Below are positions 37,718 to 46,547 of a stretch of 64,000 nucleotides of DNA, one piece after another. The notes under the pieces are model-generated. The model had not been told where the DNA came from, did not search any database, and saw only the letters and a list, made by a program, of their open reading frames with translations. Where the stretch lies: assembly GCF_004151485.1 (NCBI RefSeq), contig NZ_SBFF01000004.1, forward strand, positions 124,001 through 188,000. The letters run 5' to 3'. Source of the DNA: Sphingosinicella sp. CPCC 101087. GTDB lineage: Bacteria; Pseudomonadota; Alphaproteobacteria; Sphingomonadales; Sphingomonadaceae. The translations under genes were made by a program, and so were the position numbers. Positions within the stretch are counted from its first letter, which is position 1; every line of letters starts with the position of its first letter.

Positions 37718-40222
37718 TCATTCGTACCGGAGGGCGATGATCGGGTTCGATCGTGCCACCCGGAAGGCGTGCCCCGAGATCGTGCCGATCGCGATCGCCA
37801 AGGCGAGCAGGCCGGCCAGCACGAATGGTGCCGGACCCAGGTCGATGCGCGCGTCGAACGTGTTCAGCCACTCGCGCATCGCCCACCAGGCGGCCGGCCA
37901 GGCGATCAGATTGGCGACGATCACCGGCTTGGAGAATTGCCAGGCGAGCAGCCGGACGATGTCTCGGGTGCGCGCGCCGAGCACCTTCCTGATCCCGATC
38001 TCCTTGGTCCGGCGTTCGGCGGTGAAGGCGGCCAGGCCGAACAGGCCGAGGCAAGCGACGATCACCGCCAGAGCGGCGAAGCCGGCAAAAACCTGGGCGC
38101 GGGCCTGCTCCGCTTCGTAGAGCTCGGCGACTCGCTCCTCGCTGAATTCTCCGTCGAACGGGACGTCCGGGGCGAGACGCTTCCATGCCTGCTCGACGCG
38201 GTTGCGAACGGCCTGCGGTTCCGAAGTGTCGTAGCGCAGCAGCAGGTTGTTGGCGAAGGTCCGGTCGAAACGGAACATGATCGGCTCGATCGGCGTGCGG
38301 ATCGACCGGAATCGGCTGTTGCGGACGACGCCGATGATCCGGGTCGGCACCAGTCCGTCCTCCGGATCGAAGAAGGTGACCATCACCGTCTTGCCGACGG
38401 CGTCGGCCGGATCCTGCCAGCCCATACGTTGTGCCGCGAGCTCGTTGATGACGACGTTGATGCCGCGCGCGACCAATGGTCGCTCCATCTCATCGGTAGA
38501 CGGGAAGGGCAGCGTCGAATCGTCGGCGGGGCGGCCTTCCTCGAACAGGCGGCCGGCGACGCGCTCGATCCCGAGCGTTTCGAAAAAGCCGAGATCGATC
38601 GAATAGCTGCCTATGCCGATCGGCTCGGCCTGGCCCGGCACCTGCACGCCGGTCGTGCTCGTGCTGCCGGTGGCGACGCCGATGCCCGATCGGCCGACCG
38701 AGACGATTCCGGGAATGCGCTCCATCTCGTCGACGATCGTCTCGGACCGTTCCATCAGCTCACGACGGCCGAAATTGCCGATCTGGATAACCCCGTCGCG
38801 GCGGAATCCCGGGTCGGCGGTCCGGGCGAAGACGGTCTGAGCGTAGACCACGGCCGTGCAGATGATGAGGCCGATCGACACGGCGAACTGCGCGACGACG
38901 AGTATGTTGCGCAGGCGGCCGGAGCCGGCGGCCTCGGCGGTCGACTTGTTCGCCTTGAGCACCTGGGCCGGCTGGAAACGCGACAGATAGAAAGCGGGGT
39001 AGACGCCGCCCGCGGCGCCGACGACGAGGGTCAGTGCCAGGATCGGCAGCAGCATCCCGTCCATGCCGAAATAGGTCATGGCGAGATCGGCATCGAGAAA
39101 GGCGGACATAGCGGGCAGCAACAGCTCGACCATCGCCAAAGCGATGACCATCGAGATGGCGGCGATCAGCACCGATTCCAGCAGGAATTGGGTGACGAGC
39201 TGCTGGCGGTTGGCGCCGAGCACCTTCCTCAAGGCCACCTCGCGGGCGCGCTGACTGGCCCGGGCCGTCGCGAGGTTCGTGAAGTTCACGCAGGCCATGC
39301 CCAGGATCAGAAAGGCGATGACGGCAAAGGTAACGATTGTCTGCCGATCGTTGCCGGGCGTCATCGACGCCCGCTGCGCGTCGCCGAGATGAACGTCGCG
39401 GATATTGGCGACCTTCCAGTCCTGCTCTTCGCCTGCGTTGAAGGTCTCGGTCCCGAACTGCTGGTCGGGGATGTTGCGCCGCTCCCAGGCGGGGAGTTGC
39501 GCCTCGATCGCCGCGGGATCGCTGCCCGGACGCAAGCTGAAATAGTACCAGCCCGACTGCCAACCCCAGCTGGTCAGAAAATCCGGCGTGTCGGTGAAAT
39601 AGCTCGCGGGATCGAATCGCGCGATCAGACTGAAACGCATGTGGCTGTTGCGCGGCACGTCGCGCGCGATGCCGGTCACGCGAAAGTCCGTGGGGACGCC
39701 GCGAGCCACCAAGGTGACGGTCTTGCCCATCGGATTCTCGTCGCCGAATATCCGACGCCCTTCGGTTTCGGTGAGCACGATCGATCCGACCTGCGAAAGC
39801 GCGGTGCGCGGATCGCCCTGGACGAGCGGAAAGCGCAGCACGTCGAAAAAGCGATTGTCGACCAGCAAGGCGTCCTCGGTCGGCAGCGCCTCGCCGCCGC
39901 GCATGATCACCGGACTGCTGGACAGCACGTAGACGCTGCTTTCGACCTGCGGAAAATCCTGCCGCAGGCGCTGGCCTGCGACATAGGAAGTCATCTGCAG
40001 CCGGTCATCCTGGCCGGTCTGGCGCGAGCGGAAATGGCTCTGAAACTGGTAGGTGTTCTCGGCATTGGGAAGCCACTCGTCGTAGGTGGTCTCGTAACGG
40101 ACGTAGAGGAGCAGCATGAGGCAGGCGGCAAGGCCGATGGCCAAACCGACGATGTTGATGAAGGCATAGGTGCGATTCTTGGCCAGGGCACGGATGCCGA
40201 CGGTGAGATAGTTGCGCCACAT
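37718..40222 (-). CDS. MacB/FtsX-type ABC permease, paralog 1 of 5
   Basis: An 834-residue paralog and the first permease after the ATPase gene. Its MWRNYLTVGIRALAKNRTYA start is chosen to match the paralogs and has GCGGAGCAG 6-12 bases upstream; the frame stays open for 38 codons further upstream but that extension has no family resemblance. Layout: N-terminal helix, MacB-like periplasmic domain, FtsX module, periplasmic domain, FtsX module. A 144-base spacer with a strong hairpin separates it from the ATPase gene, so its expression relative to the ATPase may be reduced. Confidence 0.92.
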   Translation of the reverse strand: MWRNYLTVGIRALAKNRTYAFINIVGLAIGLAACLMLLLYVRYETTYDEWLPNAENTYQFQSHFRSRQTGQDDRLQMTSYVAGQRLRQDFPQVESSVYVLSSSPVIMRGGEALPTEDALLVDNRFFDVLRFPLVQGDPRTALSQVGSIVLTETEGRRIFGDENPMGKTVTLVARGVPTDFRVTGIARDVPRNSHMRFSLIARFDPASYFTDTPDFLTSWGWQSGWYYFSLRPGSDPAAIEAQLPAWERRNIPDQQFGTETFNAGEEQDWKVANIRDVHLGDAQRASMTPGNDRQTIVTFAVIAFLILGMACVNFTNLATARASQRAREVALRKVLGANRQQLVTQFLLESVLIAAISMVIALAMVELLLPAMSAFLDADLAMTYFGMDGMLLPILALTLVVGAAGGVYPAFYLSRFQPAQVLKANKSTAEAAGSGRLRNILVVAQFAVSIGLIICTAVVYAQTVFARTADPGFRRDGVIQIGNFGRRELMERSETIVDEMERIPGIVSVGRSGIGVATGSTSTTGVQVPGQAEPIGIGSYSIDLGFFETLGIERVAGRLFEEGRPADDSTLPFPSTDEMERPLVARGINVVINELAAQRMGWQDPADAVGKTVMVTFFDPEDGLVPTRIIGVVRNSRFRSIRTPIEPIMFRFDRTFANNLLLRYDTSEPQAVRNRVEQAWKRLAPDVPFDGEFSEERVAELYEAEQARAQVFAGFAALAVIVACLGLFGLAAFTAERRTKEIGIRKVLGARTRDIVRLLAWQFSKPVIVANLIAWPAAWWAMREWLNTFDARIDLGPAPFVLAGLLALAIAIGTISGHAFRVARSNPIIALRYE

Positions 40223-40325
40223 AGTCTTCTGCTCCGCATTTGCCTCGCCGCTTCGGCAGAGGCACGAGCCGCCGGGGCGGCGAAGGGAAAGGGGCGCTCG
40301 TCCGGCTTGGGGACGTGGGCGACCG

Positions 40326-40355
40326 CCTCTCCCCACCTCCCCCTTTCGGGAGAGG
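40326..40355. repeat. palindromic repeat between ATPase and permease genes
   Basis: CCTCTCCC-N14-GGGAGAGG forms an 8-base-pair stem inside the ABC operon. Similar C-rich/G-rich palindromes occur at 44346-44371, 54083-54150 (inside thiC) and 61271-61298. It could reduce read-through into the permeases or protect the upstream mRNA end. Confidence 0.55.
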
Positions 40356-40366
40356 GGATTCGATCG

Positions 40367-41047
40367 TCAGGCCGCGCGCCGGTGCTCGATCAGGATTCGG
40401 CCGTCGAGCATGTTGACGACGCGGCCGGCATAATCGGCGTGGCTCGGCGAGTGGGTCACCATGACGATGGTGGATCCTTCGGCATTGAGCGCCTGCAGCA
40501 TCTTCATCACTTCCTCGCCATGGGCCGTGTCGAGATTGCCGGTCGGCTCGTCGGCGAGGATCAGCTTGGGGTTGGCGACGAGTGCCCGGGCGACGGCGAC
40601 ACGCTGCTGCTGGCCGCCCGACAGCTGACTCGGGCGGTGCTTGGCGCGATGGGCGATACCCACCTTGTCCATCACCTCGTCGACCCGGGCGCGCCGCTCT
40701 GCCGCGGGGACATTGTGGTAGAGCAGCGCAAGCTCGATATTCTCGCGGACGCTAAGCTCGTCGACGAGATTGAAGCTCTGAAAGATGAACCCGATGTTCC
40801 GCTTCCGGAAGTCGGCGAGCTTCGATTCAGACAGGCCCGCCACCTCGGTGCCGTTGAAGACGTAGGACCCGCTCGTCGGGCTGTCGAGCATCCCGATCAC
40901 ATTGAGCAGGGTCGACTTGCCGCAGCCCGAAGGACCCATCACCGCGACGAACTCGCCGTCGGCCACGTCGAGGAAAATCCCGTCGAGGGCGGTCGTTTCG
41001 ACCATGTCGGTGCGGTAGACCCGCGACAGTTCACGCATGCTCAGCAT
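40367..41047 (-). CDS. MacB/LolD-type ABC transporter ATPase
   Basis: A 226-residue nucleotide-binding subunit. The Walker A loop GPSGCGKST is at residues 38-46, the Q-loop in [14 protein letters not shown], the ABC signature LSGGQQQR near residue 141, Walker [13 protein letters not shown] near 161-172 and the switch histidine in [10 protein letters not shown]. The DEPTGNLD form is typical of the LolD/MacB/FtsE group that pairs with FtsX-fold permeases. It is the only ATPase in the operon, placed between the membrane-fusion protein and five permeases, so it presumably serves all of them. Confidence 0.94.
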   Translation of the reverse strand: MLSMRELSRVYRTDMVETTALDGIFLDVADGEFVAVMGPSGCGKSTLLNVIGMLDSPTSGSYVFNGTEVAGLSESKLADFRKRNIGFIFQSFNLVDELSVRENIELALLYHNVPAAERRARVDEVMDKVGIAHRAKHRPSQLSGGQQQRVAVARALVANPKLILADEPTGNLDTAHGEEVMKMLQALNAEGSTIVMVTHSPSHADYAGRVVNMLDGRILIEHRRAA

Positions 41048-41071
41048 CGGTCTTTCCCTTCTTGCCCACTC

Positions 41072-42379
41072 TCATTGTCCACTAAGGTCGAGCCGGTCGC
41101 GTTCGGCGAAACCGGTATAAGGCGAGGTGATGACGCGCTCGCCCGGGTCGAGGCCTTCGAGCACCTCGATATGATCGGCGTTGCGGCGGCCGAGGCGGAC
41201 CTGGCGCTTGACCGCGCTGCCCCCGTCGGGCGCCACGACGAACACCCAGTTGCCGCCAGTTTCGTTGTAGAAGGCGCCGTTCGGGATCAGCAGAGCCGGC
41301 GCCGGATCGCCCAGCGTCAGGCGGATCTGCACGGTCTGTCCGCGTTGAAGGTCGGCCGGCTCCTGGCCGATGAAATTGAGGTCGATCTCGAATGCGCCGT
41401 TGCGCACCTGCGGGTAGATCTTCCCGACCCGCATCCGATAGGGCCGGCCCGCGACCTCGGCGGTGGCCACCTGACCCTCGGCCACGCGGCCGAGATAGAA
41501 TTCGTCGACCTGGGCGCGCAGCTTGTTGCGCCCGGCGCTGTCGATCTGGCCGAGGCGCTCGCCCCGGTTGAACGACTGGCCCACCTGTATCGAGAAAGCG
41601 GTAAGCTGCCCGGCGACCGGCGCGCGCAGGTTCAGTGCGTCCAGGCTGGCGCGAGCCAGGTCGAGGCTCTGGTTGAGCGCGTTGGTCGAGGCGCGAAGCT
41701 GGGCAAGCTGGCTGGACTGCAGCCGCTCGTCGGTCGACTGCGTGCGGCGCAGCACGGCTAGGCGATCGCGTGCGGCCTCATAGGCGTCGCGGCTGTCCGC
41801 GAACTGACGCGCCGGAACATAGCCACGCTCGGCCAGCGGCCGCTGCATCTCATATTGGCGCTGGGCGGTCTGGACGGCGAGCTCGGCCTCGATAACCGCG
41901 CGCTCGTTTGCGAGCCGGTTCTGCGAGAGAGCCAGTTCCTGGCTGCGCATCGAGTTGATCTGCTGCGTCACCTCGGTCTGGCGCGCGAGAACATTGAGTT
42001 GAAGGTCCGAGTTGGAAAGGACGGCGAGCAACTGGCCCGCCTGGACCATCGCACCGTCCTCGACCATCACCTGCTCGACGCGGCCGCCCTCGACGGCATC
42101 GAGGAAAACGGTCACGAGGGGCTCGACCCGAGCGCGCAGCGGCAGGAAATCATCGAATCGGCCGCGCTCGACCGTCGAGATGGTCAGCCGCGAAGTTTCG
42201 ACAGTCTGGCTGTTGGCGCTGGGCGCGAACCAGTAGAAGAGGAAGGCGGCCAGAAGGACGCCTGCTGCGGCAATGCCGATCTTGACCCGGTTGGACAGGC
42301 CGCCTCGCGCGACGACGCGGTCCATGCCGCCGCCGCTCTCGGGCCGTCCTTCAGGCTTCTCAATCCGCACTACGCTCAT
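41072..42379 (-). CDS. HlyD/MacA-type membrane-fusion protein
   Basis: A 435-residue periplasmic adaptor anchored by one N-terminal helix (KIGIAAAGVLLAAFLFYWF, about residues 32-50). A first lipoyl half (LRARVEPLVTVFLDAVEGGRVEQVMVEDG), a long coiled-coil hairpin (about 120-230, rich in Gln/Arg/Leu), the second lipoyl half (LRAPVAGQLTAFSIQVGQSF) and a beta-barrel/membrane-proximal end can be followed. It should link the inner-membrane ABC complex to an outer-membrane partner, none of which is encoded nearby. It is the first long gene of the minus-strand operon, 24 bases before the ATPase. Confidence 0.92.
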   Translation of the reverse strand: MSVVRIEKPEGRPESGGGMDRVVARGGLSNRVKIGIAAAGVLLAAFLFYWFAPSANSQTVETSRLTISTVERGRFDDFLPLRARVEPLVTVFLDAVEGGRVEQVMVEDGAMVQAGQLLAVLSNSDLQLNVLARQTEVTQQINSMRSQELALSQNRLANERAVIEAELAVQTAQRQYEMQRPLAERGYVPARQFADSRDAYEAARDRLAVLRRTQSTDERLQSSQLAQLRASTNALNQSLDLARASLDALNLRAPVAGQLTAFSIQVGQSFNRGERLGQIDSAGRNKLRAQVDEFYLGRVAEGQVATAEVAGRPYRMRVGKIYPQVRNGAFEIDLNFIGQEPADLQRGQTVQIRLTLGDPAPALLIPNGAFYNETGGNWVFVVAPDGGSAVKRQVRLGRRNADHIEVLEGLDPGERVITSPYTGFAERDRLDLSGQ

Positions 42380-42420
42380 TCACGCACACTCCAATGCTCA
42401 TGCCAACGGCGGGCAGCCGC

Positions 42421-42436
42421 TGTCCGAATCCGGACA
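42421..42436. promoter_or_regulatory. 16-bp palindrome, candidate response-regulator site 1
   Basis: TGTCCG-AATC-CGGACA has perfect arms, extended by one pair on each side. It lies between the small peptide gene and the membrane-fusion gene, downstream of the minus-strand sigma-54 promoter. Confidence 0.65.
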
Positions 42437-42441
42437 GAAGC

Positions 42442-42457
42442 TGTCCGCCGCCGCACA
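42442..42457. promoter_or_regulatory. candidate response-regulator site 2
   Basis: TGTCCG-CCGC-CGCACA matches the same palindrome with one mismatch. Its start is 21 bp, two helix turns, from site 1, so dimers would bind on one DNA face. Confidence 0.55.
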
Positions 42458-42479
42458 CCACCGGTCCTGGACCCACGTC

Positions 42480-42572
42480 TCACGCTGCAAGCGGCAGCGC
42501 CACGAACGTGAGGAGGCCGGTCATGAGAAAGCCGACCGTGAAAGCCAGCGCTTCGAATCTTGCCATGTTCAT
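42480..42572 (-). CDS. 30-residue membrane peptide
   Basis: ATG at 42572, preceded by AGGGAG at a 2-base offset from ideal spacing, opens 30 codons ending in TGA at 42482-42480. The product begins [19 protein letters not shown] and is a single hydrophobic helix ending in ALPLAA; cleavage as a tiny signal-peptide-like product is also possible. It starts about 26 bases after the predicted sigma-54 start point and is the first reading frame of the ABC operon transcript. No homolog recognised; it may be a small regulator of the transporter or sensor kinase, or a leader peptide. Confidence 0.5.
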   Translation of the reverse strand: MNMARFEALAFTVGFLMTGLLTFVALPLAA

Positions 42573-42607
42573 GCTCCCTGAAGCGGTTTGCCCCTGCACC
42601 GGAAGTT

Positions 42608-42625
42608 CAGCAGGAGCCGTGCCAA
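42608..42625 (-). promoter_or_regulatory. sigma-54 promoter for the ABC operon
   Basis: On the minus strand TTGGCACGGCTCCTGCTG matches the -24/-12 consensus: TGGCACG with GG, exactly ten bases, then GC. It points toward the small peptide, membrane-fusion, ATPase and permease genes. The two palindromes at 42692-42727 lie about 95-130 bases upstream of the predicted start, a usual distance for enhancer sites of NtrC-type activators. Confidence 0.7.
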
Positions 42626-42691
42626 ATGAAAAAAGCGGCGGATTTCCGCCATTTTCCGACGGCGGCCGTCACCTCGAGCCACGGCCGGGAC

Positions 42692-42707
42692 TGTCCGCTT
42701 CCGAACA
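42692..42707. promoter_or_regulatory. candidate response-regulator site 3
   Basis: TGTCCG-CTTC-CGAACA, one mismatch to the palindrome of site 1. It lies between the two divergent sigma-54 promoters. Confidence 0.55.
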
Positions 42708-42711
42708 GGAA

Positions 42712-42727
42712 TGTCCGAGGCCGGACG
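42712..42727. promoter_or_regulatory. candidate response-regulator site 4
   Basis: TGTCCG-AGGC-CGGACG, one mismatch, with its start 20 bp from that of site 3. It abuts the -24 element of the plus-strand promoter, so it could also limit expression of the regulator gene. Confidence 0.55.
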
Positions 42728-42731
42728 ACAC

Positions 42732-42747
42732 TGGCACGCTTATTGAT
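42732..42747 (+). promoter_or_regulatory. sigma-54-like promoter for the response regulator
   Basis: TGGCACGCTTATTGAT has the -24 GG and a ten-base spacer but GA instead of GC at -12, so the match is weaker than on the other strand. It lies about 32 bases before the GTG start of the regulator and suggests autoregulation. Confidence 0.5.
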
Positions 42748-42778
42748 TGGAGCTTATCGATCAGCTTGGGAGGGCTCA

Positions 42779-44185
<1,407 letters not shown>

Positions 44186-44345
44186 CGCAAAGGTCGAGCG
44201 AATCTCAGCGCATTCCGTTCAGGGATTCGGGGGCTCTCGGCCTTGCCGGCGGGAAAGGACGCCCCCCGAGCCGAGTTGGCGTGAGGACGGCGTGGGCGGC
44301 CCATGTCGGAGCCGGCAGCCATTCACCTTTGCCTGGTCCACCCCA

Positions 44346-44371
44346 GTCCCTTCCCGTGAAAGGGAGGGGCC
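44346..44371. repeat. C-rich/G-rich palindrome before the kinase gene
   Basis: CCCTTCCCGTGAAAGGGAGG is an imperfect hairpin ending just before the kinase ATG (44376), and its GGGAGGGG arm also serves as ribosome binding site. Sequestration of that site in the hairpin could reduce kinase translation. The rest of the gap 44186-44345 shows nothing recognised. Confidence 0.4.
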
Positions 44372-44375
44372 CTAG

Positions 44376-45716
44376 ATGCGTTTCCGCAGCCGCTTCATCA
44401 TCGGGCTGGTGTGGCGCCTCGGCCTGCTGCTGGCCGCCGCGTTCGGCTTCGTCCAGTCGCTATCGATCGAGGGGCTGGGAGCGGCCCGGATCGTTGCTGG
44501 CCTGCTCGTCATCGGTGCCGCCACGCTGTTGTGGCGGCACGTGCAGCGGACCAACATGGAGCTCGCCCGCTTCATCGACGCCGTCCGATTCGCCGATTTC
44601 AGCCAGGGCTTCTCGCACCGATTCGACGGGAGCGGCTTTGCGCAGCTCGGCGCCGTGCTGGACGACGCGATCAAGCGGATGCGCGACGAGAAGCACAAGC
44701 TCATCGACGCCAACCGCTTCTACGAGGCGGTGCTGGACGATGCGCCCACCGCCTTGCTGACGGTCGACGAGAGCGGCAAGGTGGAGCTCGCCAACAAGGC
44801 GGCACGGCGGCTGCTGATGCGCCACCGAGGCGTCCGGATCGAGGACTTTCGCGAATATGGCGACGCCTTCGCCGACGCGCTCGAGGGCGGCGCGATCAAC
44901 CGGCCGCGACTGGTTCCCCTGGTCAGCGACGGCGTTCCGCAGACGATGCTGGTCAGCGCCGCCGTCGTGCACCGGCTGGGCGGCTCGGTGCGGGTGGTGG
45001 CGGTGCAGCCGATCCAGGGCGAGCTGAACGCCATCGAGATCGCAGCCCAGAGCGACCTCATCCGCGTTCTCACCCACGAGATCATGAATTCGATGACCCC
45101 CGTCACGTCGCTGGCACACAGCGCTGTCGAGCTGATGCGCCGGCTCGATTCCGGGGCCGGACCGGAAATGGCGGATGCGCGCGGGGCGGTCGAGACGCTG
45201 GCGCGGCGGGCTGACGGGGTGATGAAGTTCGTCGAGAGTTATCGCCAGATCAGCCGCGCGCCGCAGGCCCGGCCGCGTCCGATCGACGTCGCCGCCTGGG
45301 GCGCCGAGCTCGAGGCCCTGTTTCGGGCCGGAGACGTTGCGGATGGGGTCGAGTTCACCCTGGCTGTTCCGGACGGACTGCCGCCGATCGAAGCTGATCC
45401 GGACCTGATGAGCCAGGTGCTCATCAACCTGCTGCGCAACGCGGCGGAGGCGGCGCGGAGCCATTCGGAGCGGCCCTGCGTCTCCCTGTCCTTCGGTCGG
45501 ACCCGATCGGGGCGGACCCGGATCGAAGTGGAGGATAACGGCCCCGGCGTTCCGCAGGGGCTGCGCCAGGACATCTTCCTCCCTTTCTTCACCACCAAGG
45601 CGAAGGGGACCGGCGTCGGGCTCAGCCTGGCCCGCCAGGTGGTGCTCGCCCATCGCGGATCGATCAACGTCGACGCGGGCCAGAGCGGCGGCGCCCTGTT
45701 CCGGATCGTGATCTGA
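44376..45716 (+). CDS. membrane histidine kinase
   Basis: A 446-residue sensor kinase with two N-terminal membrane helices (about 9-28 and 36-54) and almost no periplasmic loop, so it more likely senses a membrane or cytoplasmic signal or a protein partner. A PAS-like domain follows (FYEAVLDDAPTALLTVDESG), then the phosphoacceptor H-box THEIMNSMTPVTSL and the ATP-binding domain with N-box INLLRNAAEAA, G1 VEDNGPGVP and G2 GTGVGLSLARQ. The H-box with HEIMNSMTP is the NtrY/PrsK-like form that usually works with NtrC-type regulators, as encoded just upstream. Confidence 0.92.
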   Translation: MRFRSRFIIGLVWRLGLLLAAAFGFVQSLSIEGLGAARIVAGLLVIGAATLLWRHVQRTNMELARFIDAVRFADFSQGFSHRFDGSGFAQLGAVLDDAIKRMRDEKHKLIDANRFYEAVLDDAPTALLTVDESGKVELANKAARRLLMRHRGVRIEDFREYGDAFADALEGGAINRPRLVPLVSDGVPQTMLVSAAVVHRLGGSVRVVAVQPIQGELNAIEIAAQSDLIRVLTHEIMNSMTPVTSLAHSAVELMRRLDSGAGPEMADARGAVETLARRADGVMKFVESYRQISRAPQARPRPIDVAAWGAELEALFRAGDVADGVEFTLAVPDGLPPIEADPDLMSQVLINLLRNAAEAARSHSERPCVSLSFGRTRSGRTRIEVEDNGPGVPQGLRQDIFLPFFTTKAKGTGVGLSLARQVVLAHRGSINVDAGQSGGALFRIVI

Positions 45717-45804
45717 GAGGCGGGAGATCCAACACAATTCCCGCCCTGCGTGCAGCCCAGGCGATTCACGCCTCTTCCGCCAAGTTCCATAGCCGCAGCC
45801 CGTC

Positions 45805-45889
45805 TTGCCAGCGAAGGCTGGCATCCAAGGGGACCAGGCTCCTGGAAACCGAGGCCGGACGGACCCCAGCTTTCGCTGGTGCGACGAAC
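45805..45889. repeat. dispersed palindromic element
   Basis: Two CCAGCG-AAGG-CTGG-like arms (GCCAGCGAAGGCTGGC at 45807-45822 and CCCAGCTTTCGCTGG around 45864-45878) flank a GACCAGGCTCCTGGAAACC core. It resembles the element at 2459-2485. No gene is seen in the gap 45717-45938. Confidence 0.5.
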
Positions 45890-45938
45890 AAGAACAGAAT
45901 GGGTGAACGCGATGCCCCGGCGCGCGGGGAGGCAGAGC

Positions 45939-46400
45939 TCAAGAGAGGGCGCCGGCCTGTGCCTCCTCGAGGGTCGCGATCGGCTCGACCTGGTCGACCG
46001 GATCGGCAAGGGTGAGGCCATCGAGGATGCGGGCGGTCTCGTCGCGCACGAGCAGCATCGCCCGATGCAGCCGGCACTTCTCCTCGCTGATGCAGTTGCG
46101 GCAGGCCTCGTGCGCCAGGCGGCTGGCGCAGGGGAGCAGACCCAGTGAGCCGCGGGTCAGCCGGACGATCTCACCATAGCTTATTTCCTGGGGGGGCCGG
46201 GCGAGCCAGTAGCCGCCCTCGCGCCCGCGCATCGTCGCGATCAGACCGGCCCGGCGCATCTGCGAGAGAATGACGGTCAGGAATTTGGGCGGCAGGTTCT
46301 GCGCCTCGGCAATCTCGGCAAGCTGGACCGGCCCTTCCCCGTAGCGATCGGCGAGATGGAGCAGAGCCCGAATTGTGTACCGCGTCCGTTGAGAAAGCAT
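45939..46400 (-). CDS. Rrf2-family regulator
   Basis: A 153-residue protein with the Rrf2 winged helix ([49 protein letters not shown]). Four cysteines follow in a cluster, C-x9-C-x2-C-x5-C (LPCASR, EACRNC, EEKC), a pattern consistent with an iron-sulfur cluster as in IscR/NsrR relatives. It probably senses NO, oxygen or cluster status. The ATG at 46400 is chosen because the family starts at this MLSQRTRY sequence. Divergent from the symporter gene with 147 bases between, so it may regulate that gene. Confidence 0.9.
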   Translation of the reverse strand: MLSQRTRYTIRALLHLADRYGEGPVQLAEIAEAQNLPPKFLTVILSQMRRAGLIATMRGREGGYWLARPPQEISYGEIVRLTRGSLGLLPCASRLAHEACRNCISEEKCRLHRAMLLVRDETARILDGLTLADPVDQVEPIATLEEAQAGALS

Positions 46401-46547
46401 GGGGCCCCAATGGACCGCGGCGGCGCGAATCGCAACCGGACGCCCCCTTCGGGCCATTCCCGAAAGCGCCTGACAGCCGCGAAAGCCGCCTCTATCACGA
46501 GCGGCGCGAGGCTCTCGGTCGAAGGGAGAGCGCGAGGGGAGAGGTCA

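Noticed and set aside
37664-41761. A 1365-codon plus-strand open frame antisense to the first permease, ATPase and adaptor genes
   Set aside because: Long antisense frames are expected from the strong GC3 bias; the product is low-complexity and the minus strand has complete family motifs.
42380-42420. A second minus-strand sigma-54-like sequence (TGGCATGAGCATTGG) directly before the adaptor gene
   Set aside because: It has GG instead of GC at -12 and would start transcription at about the ATG; the upstream match at 42608-42625 is much better.
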